A stretch of DNA of 64,000 nucleotides from Alteromonas hispanica (GCF_010500915.1 NZ_JAAAWP010000001.1:434001-498000); one strand, 5' to 3'; shown: positions 47,278-59,018, counted from the first letter of the stretch. Program-made: numbers and translations. Notes: a model not told the origin generated them from the sequence alone.

Positions 47278-49212
47278 ATGTGTAGGTCTTTCATTTCTTT
47301 ATTACTGATAAGTGCTCTTTTCGGTACAGCTGTTGCCCAAACCAATAATGACGATGCGGTTGAAAGCAACGCCGCACAAAAGCGTGCCATTGAAAACATT
47401 ACAGTAACGGCGTCTGGCTTTGAGCAGCTTTTGTCTCAAGCGCCTGCGTCAGTCAGTATTCTTGATCGCAAACAGTTAGCACAGCGTGCTTATAAAGATA
47501 TTACCGATGCACTTCGCGACGTACCGGGCGTTACGGTTACCGGCGGTGGATATCGTCAAGATATCAGTATTCGAGGTTTACCCGCACAATACACCACTAT
47601 TCTGGTTGATGGAAAACGCCAAACTGGGCGAGAGTCGCAACCCAATGGCAGCGGCGGCTATGAACAAGACTGGCTGCCCCCTCTCGATAGTATTGAGCGT
47701 ATCGAAGTGGTGCGAGGCCCTATGTCTACCCTCTATGGTTCAGACGCCATGGGCGGTGTAATAAACATCATTACGCGTAAAAATTACCGTAAATGGAACG
47801 GTAACCTGCGCCTTGAAACCCGGCTTCAGGAAAACTCAGACAGCGGCGCAGACAGCCAAGTGCAAATGTCAGTTTCTGGGCCTCTTATTAACGACGTTTT
47901 AAGCATTAGCGTAAACGGTCTTTACCAAAAGCGTGAAGAAGACGACATTGAACGTGGCTTTGCAGAAAAATCGTTAAGCAACCTGCGTAGCGCTTTTCAT
48001 TGGACACCGACAAAAGAAGATGTGGTTTCCTTTGAGATTATTACCCAAGATCAAACCCGTATTGCTACCCCCGGACTCTCCTTGCCCCAGCGAAATAATC
48101 GAAGCGAATTAGAGAGCGAGCGCCAATCTTATGCTATTACTCACGAAGGTCGTTATGAAAACCTGGTATCACGAAGCTACATTCAACAAGAATCGATAGA
48201 AAATGTAGGCCGTAACATCACCATTGATAATACGTTACTAAACTCTCAGTGGTCTATTAGCCTAGTCCCAAATCACAACATTACCGCAGGTATTGAGTTT
48301 CAAGAAGAGTCTCTTGTTGACTTTGATACCAACAGCGGCAGCGCTACCAACATCGAGAACAGCCAATGGTCTGTTTATTCCGAAGATGAGTGGCGTCTTT
48401 CAGATGCACTCGCGCTCACCATGGGGCTGCGCCTAGATAATAACGACGTGTTCGACGTTCAGCTTAGCCCAAGGGTTTATGCAGTTTATAATATTAACGA
48501 TAACTGGGTACTGAAGGGCGGCGTATCTACGGGGTATCGTACGCCAGAACTCAGAGAAATGGCTGAAGGCTGGATCCAAGAAAGTCGTGGCGGCAATGTA
48601 TACGGCAACGCAGAGCTACAACCAGAAACAACAGTTAATAAAGAATTGGCTATCTATTATTCTGGCGACAACGACCTTGAATACAGTGTCACCGCTTTTC
48701 ATAACGACTTTGAAGATAAGATAGCAATTGCGGCCTGTGAACTAGATGTATGTACCGACCCCACCGACCGTTACAATATCAATATAGATGAAGCCGTATC
48801 TTACGGCGTAGAATTAGCTACCCGTTGGTCTGCAGACAATTGGTCACTAAACGCAGCTTACAGCTTTACCCGCTCAGAGCAAGAAACCGGTGTGAATGAA
48901 GGGCTTCCGCTAGTTCAGCAGCCTAAGCATTTATTCACCTTAAATACCACCTATCGTTTGAGCGGTGAAAGCGAAATTTGGTCGCGCTGGACAGTGCGTG
49001 GAAAAGAGACGGCGCTTACTTCGGTATCATCACGCTCGATTTTATCACCCGGTGTAGGCCTTTTTGATATTGGTTACAACACGCGACTAACCCGACATAT
49101 AAAATTGCAAACAGGCTTGTATAACGTACTCGATAAGACCATGCGTTTTGAAGAGTTTGGTTATGTAGAAGACGGCCGCAGACTGTGGTTAGGTATTAAT
49201 TGGGTGTTCTAA
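47278..49212 (+). CDS. TonB-dependent outer-membrane receptor (FepA/CirA-like)
   Basis: 644 residues with an N-terminal signal sequence ending near AVAQ. A TonB box-like ENITVTAS is followed by the plug domain (about 45-165) with SIRGLPAQYTTILVDGKRQ and RGPMSTLYGSDAMGGVINIIT. A 22-strand barrel follows and ends in WLGINWVF, with a C-terminal aromatic residue as usual. The plug resembles catecholate-siderophore receptors of the FepA/CirA/IroN kind. The Fur-like box upstream supports iron import. It is followed on the same strand by a periplasmic metallo-beta-lactamase-fold gene. Confidence 0.9.
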   Translation: MCRSFISLLLISALFGTAVAQTNNDDAVESNAAQKRAIENITVTASGFEQLLSQAPASVSILDRKQLAQRAYKDITDALRDVPGVTVTGGGYRQDISIRGLPAQYTTILVDGKRQTGRESQPNGSGGYEQDWLPPLDSIERIEVVRGPMSTLYGSDAMGGVINIITRKNYRKWNGNLRLETRLQENSDSGADSQVQMSVSGPLINDVLSISVNGLYQKREEDDIERGFAEKSLSNLRSAFHWTPTKEDVVSFEIITQDQTRIATPGLSLPQRNNRSELESERQSYAITHEGRYENLVSRSYIQQESIENVGRNITIDNTLLNSQWSISLVPNHNITAGIEFQEESLVDFDTNSGSATNIENSQWSVYSEDEWRLSDALALTMGLRLDNNDVFDVQLSPRVYAVYNINDNWVLKGGVSTGYRTPELREMAEGWIQESRGGNVYGNAELQPETTVNKELAIYYSGDNDLEYSVTAFHNDFEDKIAIAACELDVCTDPTDRYNINIDEAVSYGVELATRWSADNWSLNAAYSFTRSEQETGVNEGLPLVQQPKHLFTLNTTYRLSGESEIWSRWTVRGKETALTSVSSRSILSPGVGLFDIGYNTRLTRHIKLQTGLYNVLDKTMRFEEFGYVEDGRRLWLGINWVF

Positions 49213-49235
49213 TGCGTTTACTAGAAGGACGTTTC

Positions 49236-50393
49236 ATGGCGTACAAAAATTTAGTGCAGCTTATTGTTAAAGTGCTGCTTATTAATAGCTTGTCTCCTTT
49301 AGTTTATGCTGAGGCTTTTTATGACTCAAGCGCTTATAGACAAAGTTCTTATAAAAAATCCAAGCAAGAATCGCGTATGGACTTAGCCTACGACGCGGCT
49401 CAAAAAGGGCTGCGCCATAGCGATAAATTTCCTGGTTTTGCTAGCTTATGTGACATTGATAGCCCGCTGCGAGATATGAGTGTTAAACGCAGTGAGCACT
49501 CGCAAGAGCGCAAAGAAAACGCAAACCACACACCATCACGCTCTCATGATTCTAAACGCAAAGGCCAAAGCAAAAAAAACTCGCTGCCGCCTACGCAAAT
49601 TTTTGAAAATGTCTACTTTGTTGGTGCGGGCAACGTATCTAGCTGGGCAGTCGATACCGGCGAATCAATTGTACTAATTGATGCGTTAAATAATGAGGCT
49701 CAAGCTCAACAATACATTATCGACGGTCTTGCTGCTCTTGGTTTAGACAACAAGCCTATTTCTCATTTAATCATTACTCATGGCCATGGCGATCACTACG
49801 GCGGACAGTCACTTATTAGCAAGCTTTATTCGCCTAAAATTATAATGAGTAATCACGAATGGAATTGGTTAGCGGCGGGTGCCGATGGCTTTAGCAGCTC
49901 GCGTTGGGGCGAAGCCCCTGCTCGAAAAGTAGGTGTTAGTATTGGAGTCGATGACGAAACTACCCTGACTGTAGGCAATAATACGTTTGCTTTTTACCTC
50001 ACTCCGGGCCACACGCCAGGAACTCTCTCTGTCATGTTCAACGCAGTGGAAAAAGATGATGCCAATGATGGCGCTACGCACAAAGCCATATTGTGGGGCG
50101 GCACAGGCCTTAATTACGGCCCTGATGTTCCGCGCATAAAAGCGTATACTGAATCTGCCGCCAAAATGCGCCGTCTGGCGTTAGTAGAAAACATCGGTGT
50201 CTTCCTGTCAAACCACCCTAAACGCGACGGTAGTGACAAAAAGCTTGCTGAAATCAATAAATCAGCAATAGCAATTGATAGCGCAGAAAACGCCGCAAAC
50301 AATCCATTTGTTTTAGGCAAAGAAACCGTTATGTCGGCGTTCGACATGCTCTATCACTGCACAACAGCCCAAATGATAAAGGCCGGCGGCTAA
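49236..50393 (+). CDS. Periplasmic metallo-beta-lactamase-fold protein
   Basis: 385 residues from the ATG at 49236, which has AAGGA upstream and gives a clear signal peptide ending LVYA. An earlier in-frame ATG at 49212 overlaps the receptor stop. A charged Lys/Ser-rich segment (about 75-115) precedes the hydrolase domain, which holds the zinc motif HGHGDH near 182-187, then LTPGHTPGT and a late SNHP with the remaining ligand histidines. Substrates of the superfamily range from beta-lactams to esters. Co-localisation with a Fur-type receptor suggests processing of a siderophore ester or similar ligand, which is inference. Confidence 0.8.
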   Translation: MAYKNLVQLIVKVLLINSLSPLVYAEAFYDSSAYRQSSYKKSKQESRMDLAYDAAQKGLRHSDKFPGFASLCDIDSPLRDMSVKRSEHSQERKENANHTPSRSHDSKRKGQSKKNSLPPTQIFENVYFVGAGNVSSWAVDTGESIVLIDALNNEAQAQQYIIDGLAALGLDNKPISHLIITHGHGDHYGGQSLISKLYSPKIIMSNHEWNWLAAGADGFSSSRWGEAPARKVGVSIGVDDETTLTVGNNTFAFYLTPGHTPGTLSVMFNAVEKDDANDGATHKAILWGGTGLNYGPDVPRIKAYTESAAKMRRLALVENIGVFLSNHPKRDGSDKKLAEINKSAIAIDSAENAANNPFVLGKETVMSAFDMLYHCTTAQMIKAGG

Positions 50394-50429
50394 AAGACTT
50401 ACAGATAAAATCAGCCCTACTCGCTATTG

Positions 50430-51467
50430 CTAGCGTTCACTCATGCTTTGAATAAGCGCCACGGCACTGTCGTATTGGTCTTTTAATCCAGTTGGCAGTG
50501 CGCGTTGGTAAAATGATCCACCGCAGAGTGCTTTGGCACTGTCTTTATTATTAGCGTTATCTCGTAGCTGCTGAGAAACTCGCTGCTCCAGACCATCAAG
50601 AATTTGCTCTGCGCCTTTTACGTTGTTACACGCAAGCACCATGTCGCAGCCTGCATCAAGGGCTGCATTGGCACGCTCAACATAGCCACCAGCAACAGAC
50701 GCACCATGCATCGACAAGTCATCTGAGAAAACAGCGCCAGTAAAGCCTAAGTCGCCCTTTAAAATTTGTTGAAGCCAACGCGCTGAAAACCCAGCCGGCT
50801 CTTCACACACTTGGTTGTAAATAACGTGAGCAGGCATTATGCCATCCAGCAACTCGCTTTTTATCAGCTGTTCAAACACCACCATATCGGTGTGTTTAAT
50901 TTCTTCAAAACTGCGTTCATCTACTGGCAATGCAATGTGCGAATCGGGCGCGACACTGCCATGACCTGGAAAGTGTTTTCCAATGGCCGGCATGTTAGCC
51001 GCTTTTAAACCTTGAATAAGCGACTTAGCAATGCGTACTGTGTCTGTAGCGTTATCAGCAAAAGCCCTATCGCCAATCACTTGCGACACACCGTTAATAT
51101 CTAATACCGGAGCAAAGCTAATATCAATATCTAGTGTTTTAAGTTCAACGGCGAGGGTCAGGCCGCAGGCTTCGGCGTATTTAGCACATTCACCCTTACT
51201 TTTAGAGCGGCGTAATATATCGCCCATAGCAGGAATGGCAGTAAAGCCCTCGCGAAAACGCTGCACTCGCCCGCCTTCATGATCAACTGCAACAAGAACG
51301 GGCTTATTAGCATAGCGGCGGATGTCGCTTACAAGTGCCGAAAGCTGGCGCTTATCATAGTAGTTACGAGTAAACAAAATTACGCCGCCAACAACGGGGT
51401 GCGCTAGCTTTTCTTTTTCTTCTGGCAAAAGCTCTTCTGCCAAGCAATCGAGCATTAGTGGGCCCAC
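50430..51467 (-). CDS. nagZ: Beta-N-acetylhexosaminidase NagZ
   Basis: 345 residues, GH3 family. It opens MGPLMLDCLAEELLPEE, has GGRVQRFREGF and the active KHFPGHGSVAPDSH loop near 163-176, with GAVFSDDLSMHG (nucleophile Asp) near 240. It cleaves N-acetylglucosamine from anhydro-muropeptides in cell-wall recycling in the cytoplasm. No signal peptide is present, consistent with that. It converges with the metallo-beta-lactamase-fold gene and is divergent from the penicillin acylase gene. Confidence 0.95.
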   Translation of the reverse strand: MGPLMLDCLAEELLPEEKEKLAHPVVGGVILFTRNYYDKRQLSALVSDIRRYANKPVLVAVDHEGGRVQRFREGFTAIPAMGDILRRSKSKGECAKYAEACGLTLAVELKTLDIDISFAPVLDINGVSQVIGDRAFADNATDTVRIAKSLIQGLKAANMPAIGKHFPGHGSVAPDSHIALPVDERSFEEIKHTDMVVFEQLIKSELLDGIMPAHVIYNQVCEEPAGFSARWLQQILKGDLGFTGAVFSDDLSMHGASVAGGYVERANAALDAGCDMVLACNNVKGAEQILDGLEQRVSQQLRDNANNKDSAKALCGGSFYQRALPTGLKDQYDSAVALIQSMSER

Positions 51468-51493
51468 TGTGCTACCTCGCTCATCCCCTTAAA

Positions 51494-51533
51494 ACATTGC
51501 GACGTAAAACACTGCAACGTAAAATATTGCGCC
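51494..51533. repeat. 15-bp imperfect tandem repeat upstream of nagZ
   Basis: Units ACATTGCGACGTAAA, ACACTGCAACGTAAA and a diverged ATATTGCG in the 140-bp gap between the divergent nagZ and acylase genes. Confidence 0.65.
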
Positions 51534-51607
51534 ATACGCGTCATAAAACATTACTTCTCATTGTTGATTTCTGTGGGTAGGATAGAGAAAAAAACGGAGT
51601 AATTCAC

Positions 51608-53992
51608 GTGATAAATTGGATTAAATGGTTTGTTGTTGGCGCGATAGCGCTAATTGCCATGGTTGCCGCAGGTGCGTATACCACACTCTATTTAAGCCTG
51701 CCTCGACTAGAGGGAAACAGCAGTACTTATCACGTTGCTCAACCTACCCAACTATCGAGAGACTCTCTCGGGCACGCGGTCATAAACGCAGAAGGAATTT
51801 TAGATGCCGCCTATGCACTTGGCTTTGCTCACGCCCAAGACCGCTTTTTTCAAATGGACCTGCAGCGCAGAGCCGCATCGGGCAATTTATCTTCCTGGGT
51901 AGGTAAAGCGGCACTTGAGATTGATAAAAATGCTCGCTTTCACCAATTTGAGCAGCGAGCACAAGCCGTGTTCGATAACTTACCAAGTAAACAACAAGAG
52001 CTGCTTATTCGCTATTCCCATGGTGTTAACGAAGCCCTAAATGAATTCACTACCCTACCCTTTGAATATATTGCCGCTGGCGTAGAAATAACTCAATGGC
52101 GCCCTACCGACAGTATCTTGGTAATTTACAGTATGTATTTAGACTTGCAAGGCGGCCAAGTTAATCTCGATTTAGCAAGAACTGCACTTCAAGACACCTT
52201 TGGCGAAGAGATTTACCGTTTTATTACCCAGCCAAGCCATTATCAAGCGGCTTTAGATGGTAGTAAACTTCCCCTGTCAGATGCACCTGTCCCCGAGTAC
52301 CCCAATATTTTATCTCAAGCTAACGACACCGTTTCAGTTACTCATATTAACCAAAATCGTTATTCGTACGATGGCGCAGAACTTCCCGATATAGGCAGCA
52401 ATAACTATGCAGTGTCGGGAGAGTTAACAGCTACTGGCGCTGGGCTTTTAGCAAACGACATGCATTTAAGCCTGCGGGTACCCATTATTTGGTATCGCGC
52501 GCAGCTCAATTACAGTGAGGCCGGTGAAAACATTTCGGTTACTGGCGTATCGCTGCCGGGACTACCCGGTATTGTTGTGGGCACTAATGGCTATATCGCC
52601 TGGGGCTTTACGAATGCGAACTTAGACAACGTAGACTGGGTTACTTTAAATAGCGATACCCCTACCACCACGGTTACCCAAACAATTCCTCTGCCAGGTG
52701 CTAATAATGAGAGTGCTGATAGTGAAAGTGCTGATCATGCAAGTGCTGGGCATGAATTTACTATGGAAATGAGTGAGTTCGGCCCAGTAAAAACCATTAA
52801 CGGTAAGCGCTATGCTCTTAACTGGGTGGCTCATCACGATTTTGCAGCTAACTTGGCTATAGTCGATTTTGGTAGAGTAAAAACAGTGGACGATGCCCTT
52901 CTTATTGCTAGAAAAATAGCAATACCTACACAAAATTTAGTGGTGGTAGATAGCAAAGGCAGCGCAGCGTGGACACCCGGCGGCGCTGTGCTTAACAGAG
53001 AAAAAGCAAGCTACACCGCCATTTCCGAAGAGCAGATGAGAAACAACACACCGCTACCTGCCGTATCGTTGCCCGTAGTTAAAAACCCAACTTCAAAAAG
53101 AATATGGACAGCCAATGCGCGCGTGATATCGGCAGAAGACTTGCCACGATTAGGCGATGGTGGCTATGCACTTGGTGCCAGAGGCCAACAAATACGCGAC
53201 CGTCTGTTTGAAAAAGACAGATTTACAGAAACCGACTTTTACGCCATTCAGCTAGACAACCATGCCCAATTTCTAATTCCATGGCACAACTTACTCTCTG
53301 GGCTGCTTACTATGCATAACGTAGAGTTTAAACCCGACTTGTCTTATCTCAACACATGGAGAGCCTGTGCATGCGAAGACTCTGTTGGATACACCTTAGT
53401 TAAGCACTTTCGAAGAGAAGTGGTTCAAATGCTGTTTGGTGAAATATTATCAACTCTTGATAAGCAAGGCGTTCAAAGTCGCACCCTGCTTAGAGGGATT
53501 GAACCAGCCACGTGGCAACTTATACATAACCAGCCCGATAGCTGGCTACCGCACGGAACAGACACCTTCGACGAATTATTAGTAGATGCATATCGACGCG
53601 CCAAAAATAAGCTTCTCGATAAATATTCTCCTCTTGAGGCCAATATGGATACTCTACGCTGGGGTAGCGTTAATAAGCTTAAGGTAAAACACCCGTTTTC
53701 CGCACAAATCCCATTAGTTGGCGATATGTTAAACATGGATGCGGTTGAAGGTTTTGGCGATACTTACATGCCAGCCGTGCAGTCGACTGGTTTTGGCGCT
53801 TCACAGCGCTTTTTTGTAAGCCCTGGACACTTAGAGAAAGCTATCCTTACCTTACCTGGCGGTCAGTCTGGCCATCCGATGTCAGAATTTTTTACAGCGG
53901 GTTTTAATGACTATGCAACGCAGGCTGCCACGCCGTTACTGCCAGGTGAGCCTATTTATTCACGCACGTTTTACAAAAAAGAGGAAAAATGA
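51608..53992 (+). CDS. Penicillin acylase family Ntn hydrolase
   Basis: 794 residues from a GTG behind GGAG. An N-terminal membrane/signal helix (about 5-28) precedes the alpha part. The mature beta subunit should begin at Ser264 in GSNNYAVSG, the autocatalytic nucleophile, with NDMHL and the GLPGIVVGTNGYIAWGFTNAN stretch downstream. The family includes penicillin acylases and quorum-quenching AHL acylases; which applies is unclear. A short Ser/Ala/Asp-rich imperfect repeat near 370-385 looks like a linker. Its stop overlaps the ybaK start by 4 nt. Confidence 0.9.
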   Translation: MINWIKWFVVGAIALIAMVAAGAYTTLYLSLPRLEGNSSTYHVAQPTQLSRDSLGHAVINAEGILDAAYALGFAHAQDRFFQMDLQRRAASGNLSSWVGKAALEIDKNARFHQFEQRAQAVFDNLPSKQQELLIRYSHGVNEALNEFTTLPFEYIAAGVEITQWRPTDSILVIYSMYLDLQGGQVNLDLARTALQDTFGEEIYRFITQPSHYQAALDGSKLPLSDAPVPEYPNILSQANDTVSVTHINQNRYSYDGAELPDIGSNNYAVSGELTATGAGLLANDMHLSLRVPIIWYRAQLNYSEAGENISVTGVSLPGLPGIVVGTNGYIAWGFTNANLDNVDWVTLNSDTPTTTVTQTIPLPGANNESADSESADHASAGHEFTMEMSEFGPVKTINGKRYALNWVAHHDFAANLAIVDFGRVKTVDDALLIARKIAIPTQNLVVVDSKGSAAWTPGGAVLNREKASYTAISEEQMRNNTPLPAVSLPVVKNPTSKRIWTANARVISAEDLPRLGDGGYALGARGQQIRDRLFEKDRFTETDFYAIQLDNHAQFLIPWHNLLSGLLTMHNVEFKPDLSYLNTWRACACEDSVGYTLVKHFRREVVQMLFGEILSTLDKQGVQSRTLLRGIEPATWQLIHNQPDSWLPHGTDTFDELLVDAYRRAKNKLLDKYSPLEANMDTLRWGSVNKLKVKHPFSAQIPLVGDMLNMDAVEGFGDTYMPAVQSTGFGASQRFFVSPGHLEKAILTLPGGQSGHPMSEFFTAGFNDYATQAATPLLPGEPIYSRTFYKKEEK

Positions 53993-54456
53993 CACCGGCT
54001 ATCACACTACTTAAAAAAAAGCGGATCCATCACGAGGTTTTAAAGTACGAGCACGACAGTAATGCCCCCTCTTTCGGCCTAGAAGCGGTTGAAAAGTTAA
54101 ATTTAGCCGCAGAGTGTGTATTTAAAACCTTAGTGGTAAGTACAGAGCGCGAAGAACTCGCTGTGGTAGTTGTGCCGGTTGCGACAAAACTGAGTGAGAA
54201 AAAAGTAGCCAAGGCATTAGGCGCAAAGAAAGTTTCCATGGCAAAAGCCGAGGCCGTGGTAGCTTCAACGGGATATATATTAGGTGGAGTAAGCCCTATT
54301 GCTCAGAAAAAGCGACTATCCACACTTATCGACACAAGCGCCAAGCAGCTTACTACTGTGTATGTTAGTGCGGGTAAACGAGGGTTAGAAGTGGCCCTGT
54401 CGCCCAGTGATTTGGCCGAACTTACTCAAGGGAAGTTTGCAGATGTGTCGGTGTGA
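53989..54456 (+). CDS. ybaK: Cys-tRNA(Pro)/Cys-tRNA deacylase YbaK
   Basis: 155 residues of the YbaK/EbsC editing family. The N-terminal AITLLKKKRIHHEVLKYEHD and the FKTLVVST segment are typical; the conserved lysine is in that FKTL, and GGVSPIAQKKRLSTLIDTSA follows near 105. It clears mis-acylated Cys-tRNA(Pro) in the cytoplasm. It is coupled by ATGA overlap to the acylase gene, with which it has no obvious functional link. Confidence 0.9.
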   Translation: MTPAITLLKKKRIHHEVLKYEHDSNAPSFGLEAVEKLNLAAECVFKTLVVSTEREELAVVVVPVATKLSEKKVAKALGAKKVSMAKAEAVVASTGYILGGVSPIAQKKRLSTLIDTSAKQLTTVYVSAGKRGLEVALSPSDLAELTQGKFADVSV

Positions 54457-54464
54457 AAGTTGAA

Positions 54465-55025
54465 CTAAGAGCTCGTCGATGAGGCTTTTGCTTGCGTTAA
54501 CCACTGCTGTTTCGCCTCTTTCATAACCGCATCGCTTGGCGAATCATCGCCGGCAATCGCAATAGCAATTTGCTCAATAATGGCATCTCGCTTCTCTAAT
54601 AAAGCATCGGCTCTGGCAAACAAATCCTTTGCTTCGGGATATTTTTCTTTAAGCCCATCTATTTTTTCAAGTGCATAATAATGCTGCTCAAATTCTTCAT
54701 TAAAAAGCTGACGTTTGGCATTAAACACCACATAATCTCTCGCAGCTTTAGAGTTGAGATATTCTAAATCGTCTTCAGACAAGCTAGCAGCTTCGGCCAC
54801 TTCATTTGCTTGCTCTAGCCAATAATCAATTTGCGCATCGTTATTCTGTTTAACCGCCTGCTTAATTCCCACCTGTAAATCGCTGGCGTGAAGAATTTCC
54901 ATTACCGTAATAACAGGAACAGCAGACGCCGCTTGGTCACGGTTATCAGCATCTACCGATAAAAACACAAACCAACCTGCAATGGCTATTACTACAACAG
55001 AAAGAACGACGAGTGCTTTTTTCAC
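54465..55025 (-). CDS. Hypothetical membrane-anchored helical protein
   Basis: 186 residues from a GTG at 55025 behind AGGAGG; the longer frame starts at 55091 in unlikely sequence. One N-terminal helix (about 3-23) is followed by a periplasmic, acidic, largely helical domain rich in Ala, Glu and Asp (about 30-186). I recognise no family. It converges with ybaK and lies downstream of ihfA, from which it is separated by a terminator, so it is expressed separately. Confidence 0.7.
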   Translation of the reverse strand: MKKALVVLSVVVIAIAGWFVFLSVDADNRDQAASAVPVITVMEILHASDLQVGIKQAVKQNNDAQIDYWLEQANEVAEAASLSEDDLEYLNSKAARDYVVFNAKRQLFNEEFEQHYYALEKIDGLKEKYPEAKDLFARADALLEKRDAIIEQIAIAIAGDDSPSDAVMKEAKQQWLTQAKASSTSS

Positions 55026-55090
55026 ACTTCCTCCTAAGAAAACTGCATAAAGGATCCAGTGCGGATGCACTGTAGAAAAGAGGCAACACA

Positions 55091-55115
55091 AAAGAGCGAG
55101 GGAGTCTCGCTCTTT
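55091..55115 (-). terminator. Terminator of the pheST-ihfA transcript
   Basis: 10-bp stem AAAGAGCGAG/CTCGCTCTTT with 5-nt loop, 23 bp after the ihfA stop. On both strands it has T or A runs, so it may act in both directions. Confidence 0.85.
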
Positions 55116-55137
55116 TAGTATTGTAGCGACGTATTAA

Positions 55138-55437
55138 TTATTCGTCGACAGGTGCCGAGTTTTCAACTCGGCTTTTGAGTTTTTGACCAGGGCGGAATGT
55201 CACAACCCTGCGCGCTTTAATAGGAATGTCCTCACCCGTTTTAGGGTTTCTTCCCGGACGTTCGTTCTTATCACGCAGGTCGAAATTACCAAAACCTGAC
55301 AGTTTTACTTGCTCACCAGATTCCAGAGCGCTTTTTATTTCTTCGAAAAAAAGCTCTACCAGATCTTTTGCATCACGCTTGTTTATGCCTAGTTTCTCGA
55401 ACAGGTGTTCAGCCATCTCGGCTTTGGTCAATGCCAT
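55138..55437 (-). CDS. ihfA: Integration host factor subunit alpha
   Basis: 99 residues. The HU/IHF fold has the start [17 protein letters not shown] and the [24 protein letters not shown] beta-arm with its tip proline, ending in [14 protein letters not shown] bends DNA at specific sites as a heterodimer with IhfB. It follows pheT by 3 bp, the conserved gammaproteobacterial arrangement in which ihfA is co-transcribed with pheST. Confidence 0.97.
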   Translation of the reverse strand: MALTKAEMAEHLFEKLGINKRDAKDLVELFFEEIKSALESGEQVKLSGFGNFDLRDKNERPGRNPKTGEDIPIKARRVVTFRPGQKLKSRVENSAPVDE

Positions 55438-55440
55438 AGT

Positions 55441-57828
55441 TTACTCTCTTAACGCGGCTCCAAACTCAGATTCCAAACCTTTTACCACAGTGTCAACAGC
55501 GTGCTGAATCTCAGCCTCTTCTAAGGTTTTTTCTGGATCTTGTAAATGAAGTGACAATGCAAGGCTCTTGTACCCAGGTTCAATTCCCTTGCCTTTGTAT
55601 TCATCAAACAAGTTTAGAGCAACTAGTTGATTTACGCCAATTTTTTCTATGTAAGAAAGAACATTTCCTACACGCACTTCATCTTTTACTGTTATAGCTA
55701 TATCACGACGATTAGTTGGAAAGCGCGATACTGGTACAGCAGACGGTAACTTGCGCTCGCTAATAGCATCAACCACTAACTCAAACACGAAAACGCGACC
55801 GTTCACGCCCAACAATTTCGTAAATTGCGGGTGAATAGCACCAATATAGCCAACTTCTTCATCGTTAAGCAAAATTTTTGCAGTCATACCCGGATGCAAT
55901 GCACTGTGTTCAGCTGCTTCAAATTGGAACTCACCGTTTTTGCCAGTTAGTGCCAATAGAGCCTCTACATCAGCCTTTGCATCGAAGAAATCGACCGGGC
56001 TGTCGCCCATATCCCAATGTTCTTCGTTACGACGCCCTGCTACTACACCACCAATTACTTGCTGTTGCAATACACCATTTGGCGCATCTTGTTGAGGTAT
56101 AAAGCGTAATCCGGTTTCAAACAGTCGAATTCGCTGTTGCTGACGCTTCTGATTATACGCAGTTGCACCTAGCAGTCCTGGCCATAAACTCACGCGCATT
56201 ACCGACATATCAGATGATATTGGGTGTGGTAATACCATGCCCTTTAGCTCTGGAAACAGCGTGTTTTGTATTTTCGGGTCGACGAACGAATACGTAATGG
56301 CTTCGTTATAGCCTTTGCTTAACAACAGCGACTTCATTGTACCTAATGGCAACTGTGCCTCTTGCGAAGGCAGCATGGCCAGCTTCGCGGCTGGCGCAAC
56401 GTTAGGAATATTGTTGTAGCCGTAAACTCTCGCTATCTCTTCAATTAAGTCTTCTTCAATTGATATATCAAAGCGATAGCTTGGAGCCGCAGCTTTCCAG
56501 CCGTTATCAGTTGCAGTAACGTCTAAACCTAAACGGTTAAGCATCTCCGTTACTTTTGCATCGTCGATACTAATACCTAACACACGGGTTAAGCGATCAC
56601 GACGAAGTGTAACCGTGGCTTGCTTAGGCAATTTATCTTCTGAAACCGCTTCAACAACCGGCCCCGCTTCACCACCACAAATTTCAAGAACAAGCGCAGT
56701 AGCACGCTCCATGGCTTTGCGTTGAAGCAGAGGGTCTACGCCACGCTCGTAGCGGTGCGATGCATCGGTATGCAAACCATACTGACGAGCACGGCCCATA
56801 ATGGCATCGCGACTAAAAAACGCACTTTCAAGCAAAATATCTTTGGTTTCAGATGTAACCCCTGAGTGAAGGCCACCAAAAATACCGGCCATGGCTAACG
56901 CTTTGTTATCGTCTGCAATTACTAGCGTATTTTCTTTAAGCGTTGCTTCTGTTTCATCAAGCAGGGTTAGCTTTTCGCCTTCTTTCGCCATACGCACATT
57001 GACATTGCCTTCAATACTAGCAAGATTGAACGCGTGCATAGGTTGACCTAGCTCAAGCAATACAAAATTAGTGACATCAACAATAGGGTCGATACTACGA
57101 ACACCGCAGCGGCGCAGCTTTTCAACAAGCCACAGTGGTGATGCAGCAGTTACATCAACGCCCTTAACCACACGACCTAAATATCTTGGGCAAGCATCGT
57201 CTGCACTAAGGGTAATAGCAAGTTTGTCATCAATAGTAGAGGCAACGTCTTCAACTACTGGTTCGCAAACGTCTAAGTTATTAAGCACACCAACTTCACG
57301 GGCAATACCGCGAATGCCTAAACAGTCTGCACGGTTAGGCGTTAAATCTACTTCAATAGCGTTATCGTCTAGCCCAAGGTATTCACGAATATCTGTACCT
57401 ACTGGCGCATCAGCTGGAAGCTCAATAATACCGTCGTGATCATCACTTATGCCTAGCTCAGAAAAACTACACAGCATGCCGAAAGACGGCTCGCCGCGCA
57501 GCTTGGCTTTTTTGATTTTAAAGTTGCCAGGCAGTACCGCACCCACACAGGCTACCGCTACTTTTATGCCCTGGCGGCAATTAGGTGCACCACAAACGAT
57601 ATCAAGTAGCTCATCGCCACCTACGTTAATTTTGGTCACGCGAAGCTTATCGGCATTAGGGTGCTGACCGCATTCTACAACCTCGCCCACTAATACGCCG
57701 GTGAACTCACCCGCTACAGGCTCTACGCCGTCTACTTCTAGGCCAGCCATGCTCAACTGTTCAGACAGCTCATGTGCCGACAGCGACGGGTTAACCCACT
57801 CTCTTAACCATTTTTCACTGAATTTCAT
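55441..57828 (-). CDS. pheT: Phenylalanyl-tRNA synthetase beta subunit
   Basis: 795 residues, the usual length. It starts [21 protein letters not shown], has a tRNA-binding EMAP-like domain (about 40-150), B3/B4 editing region and a C-terminal FDX-ACB anticodon-binding domain ending near FGAALRE. Together with PheS it forms the alpha2beta2 enzyme. The order pheS-pheT-ihfA with spacings of 12 and 3 bp is conserved. Confidence 0.97.
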   Translation of the reverse strand: MKFSEKWLREWVNPSLSAHELSEQLSMAGLEVDGVEPVAGEFTGVLVGEVVECGQHPNADKLRVTKINVGGDELLDIVCGAPNCRQGIKVAVACVGAVLPGNFKIKKAKLRGEPSFGMLCSFSELGISDDHDGIIELPADAPVGTDIREYLGLDDNAIEVDLTPNRADCLGIRGIAREVGVLNNLDVCEPVVEDVASTIDDKLAITLSADDACPRYLGRVVKGVDVTAASPLWLVEKLRRCGVRSIDPIVDVTNFVLLELGQPMHAFNLASIEGNVNVRMAKEGEKLTLLDETEATLKENTLVIADDNKALAMAGIFGGLHSGVTSETKDILLESAFFSRDAIMGRARQYGLHTDASHRYERGVDPLLQRKAMERATALVLEICGGEAGPVVEAVSEDKLPKQATVTLRRDRLTRVLGISIDDAKVTEMLNRLGLDVTATDNGWKAAAPSYRFDISIEEDLIEEIARVYGYNNIPNVAPAAKLAMLPSQEAQLPLGTMKSLLLSKGYNEAITYSFVDPKIQNTLFPELKGMVLPHPISSDMSVMRVSLWPGLLGATAYNQKRQQQRIRLFETGLRFIPQQDAPNGVLQQQVIGGVVAGRRNEEHWDMGDSPVDFFDAKADVEALLALTGKNGEFQFEAAEHSALHPGMTAKILLNDEEVGYIGAIHPQFTKLLGVNGRVFVFELVVDAISERKLPSAVPVSRFPTNRRDIAITVKDEVRVGNVLSYIEKIGVNQLVALNLFDEYKGKGIEPGYKSLALSLHLQDPEKTLEEAEIQHAVDTVVKGLESEFGAALRE

Positions 57829-57840
57829 GTGTACTCTGCC

Positions 57841-58930
<1,090 letters not shown>

Positions 58931-59018
58931 TACCGCTACCCTATATAGCTGATATTGGCAGAATTTTAACCCATAACTTTAAATTGTTTAAAAACAAAGA
59001 GGAAAGGTAGAGTTTGAC

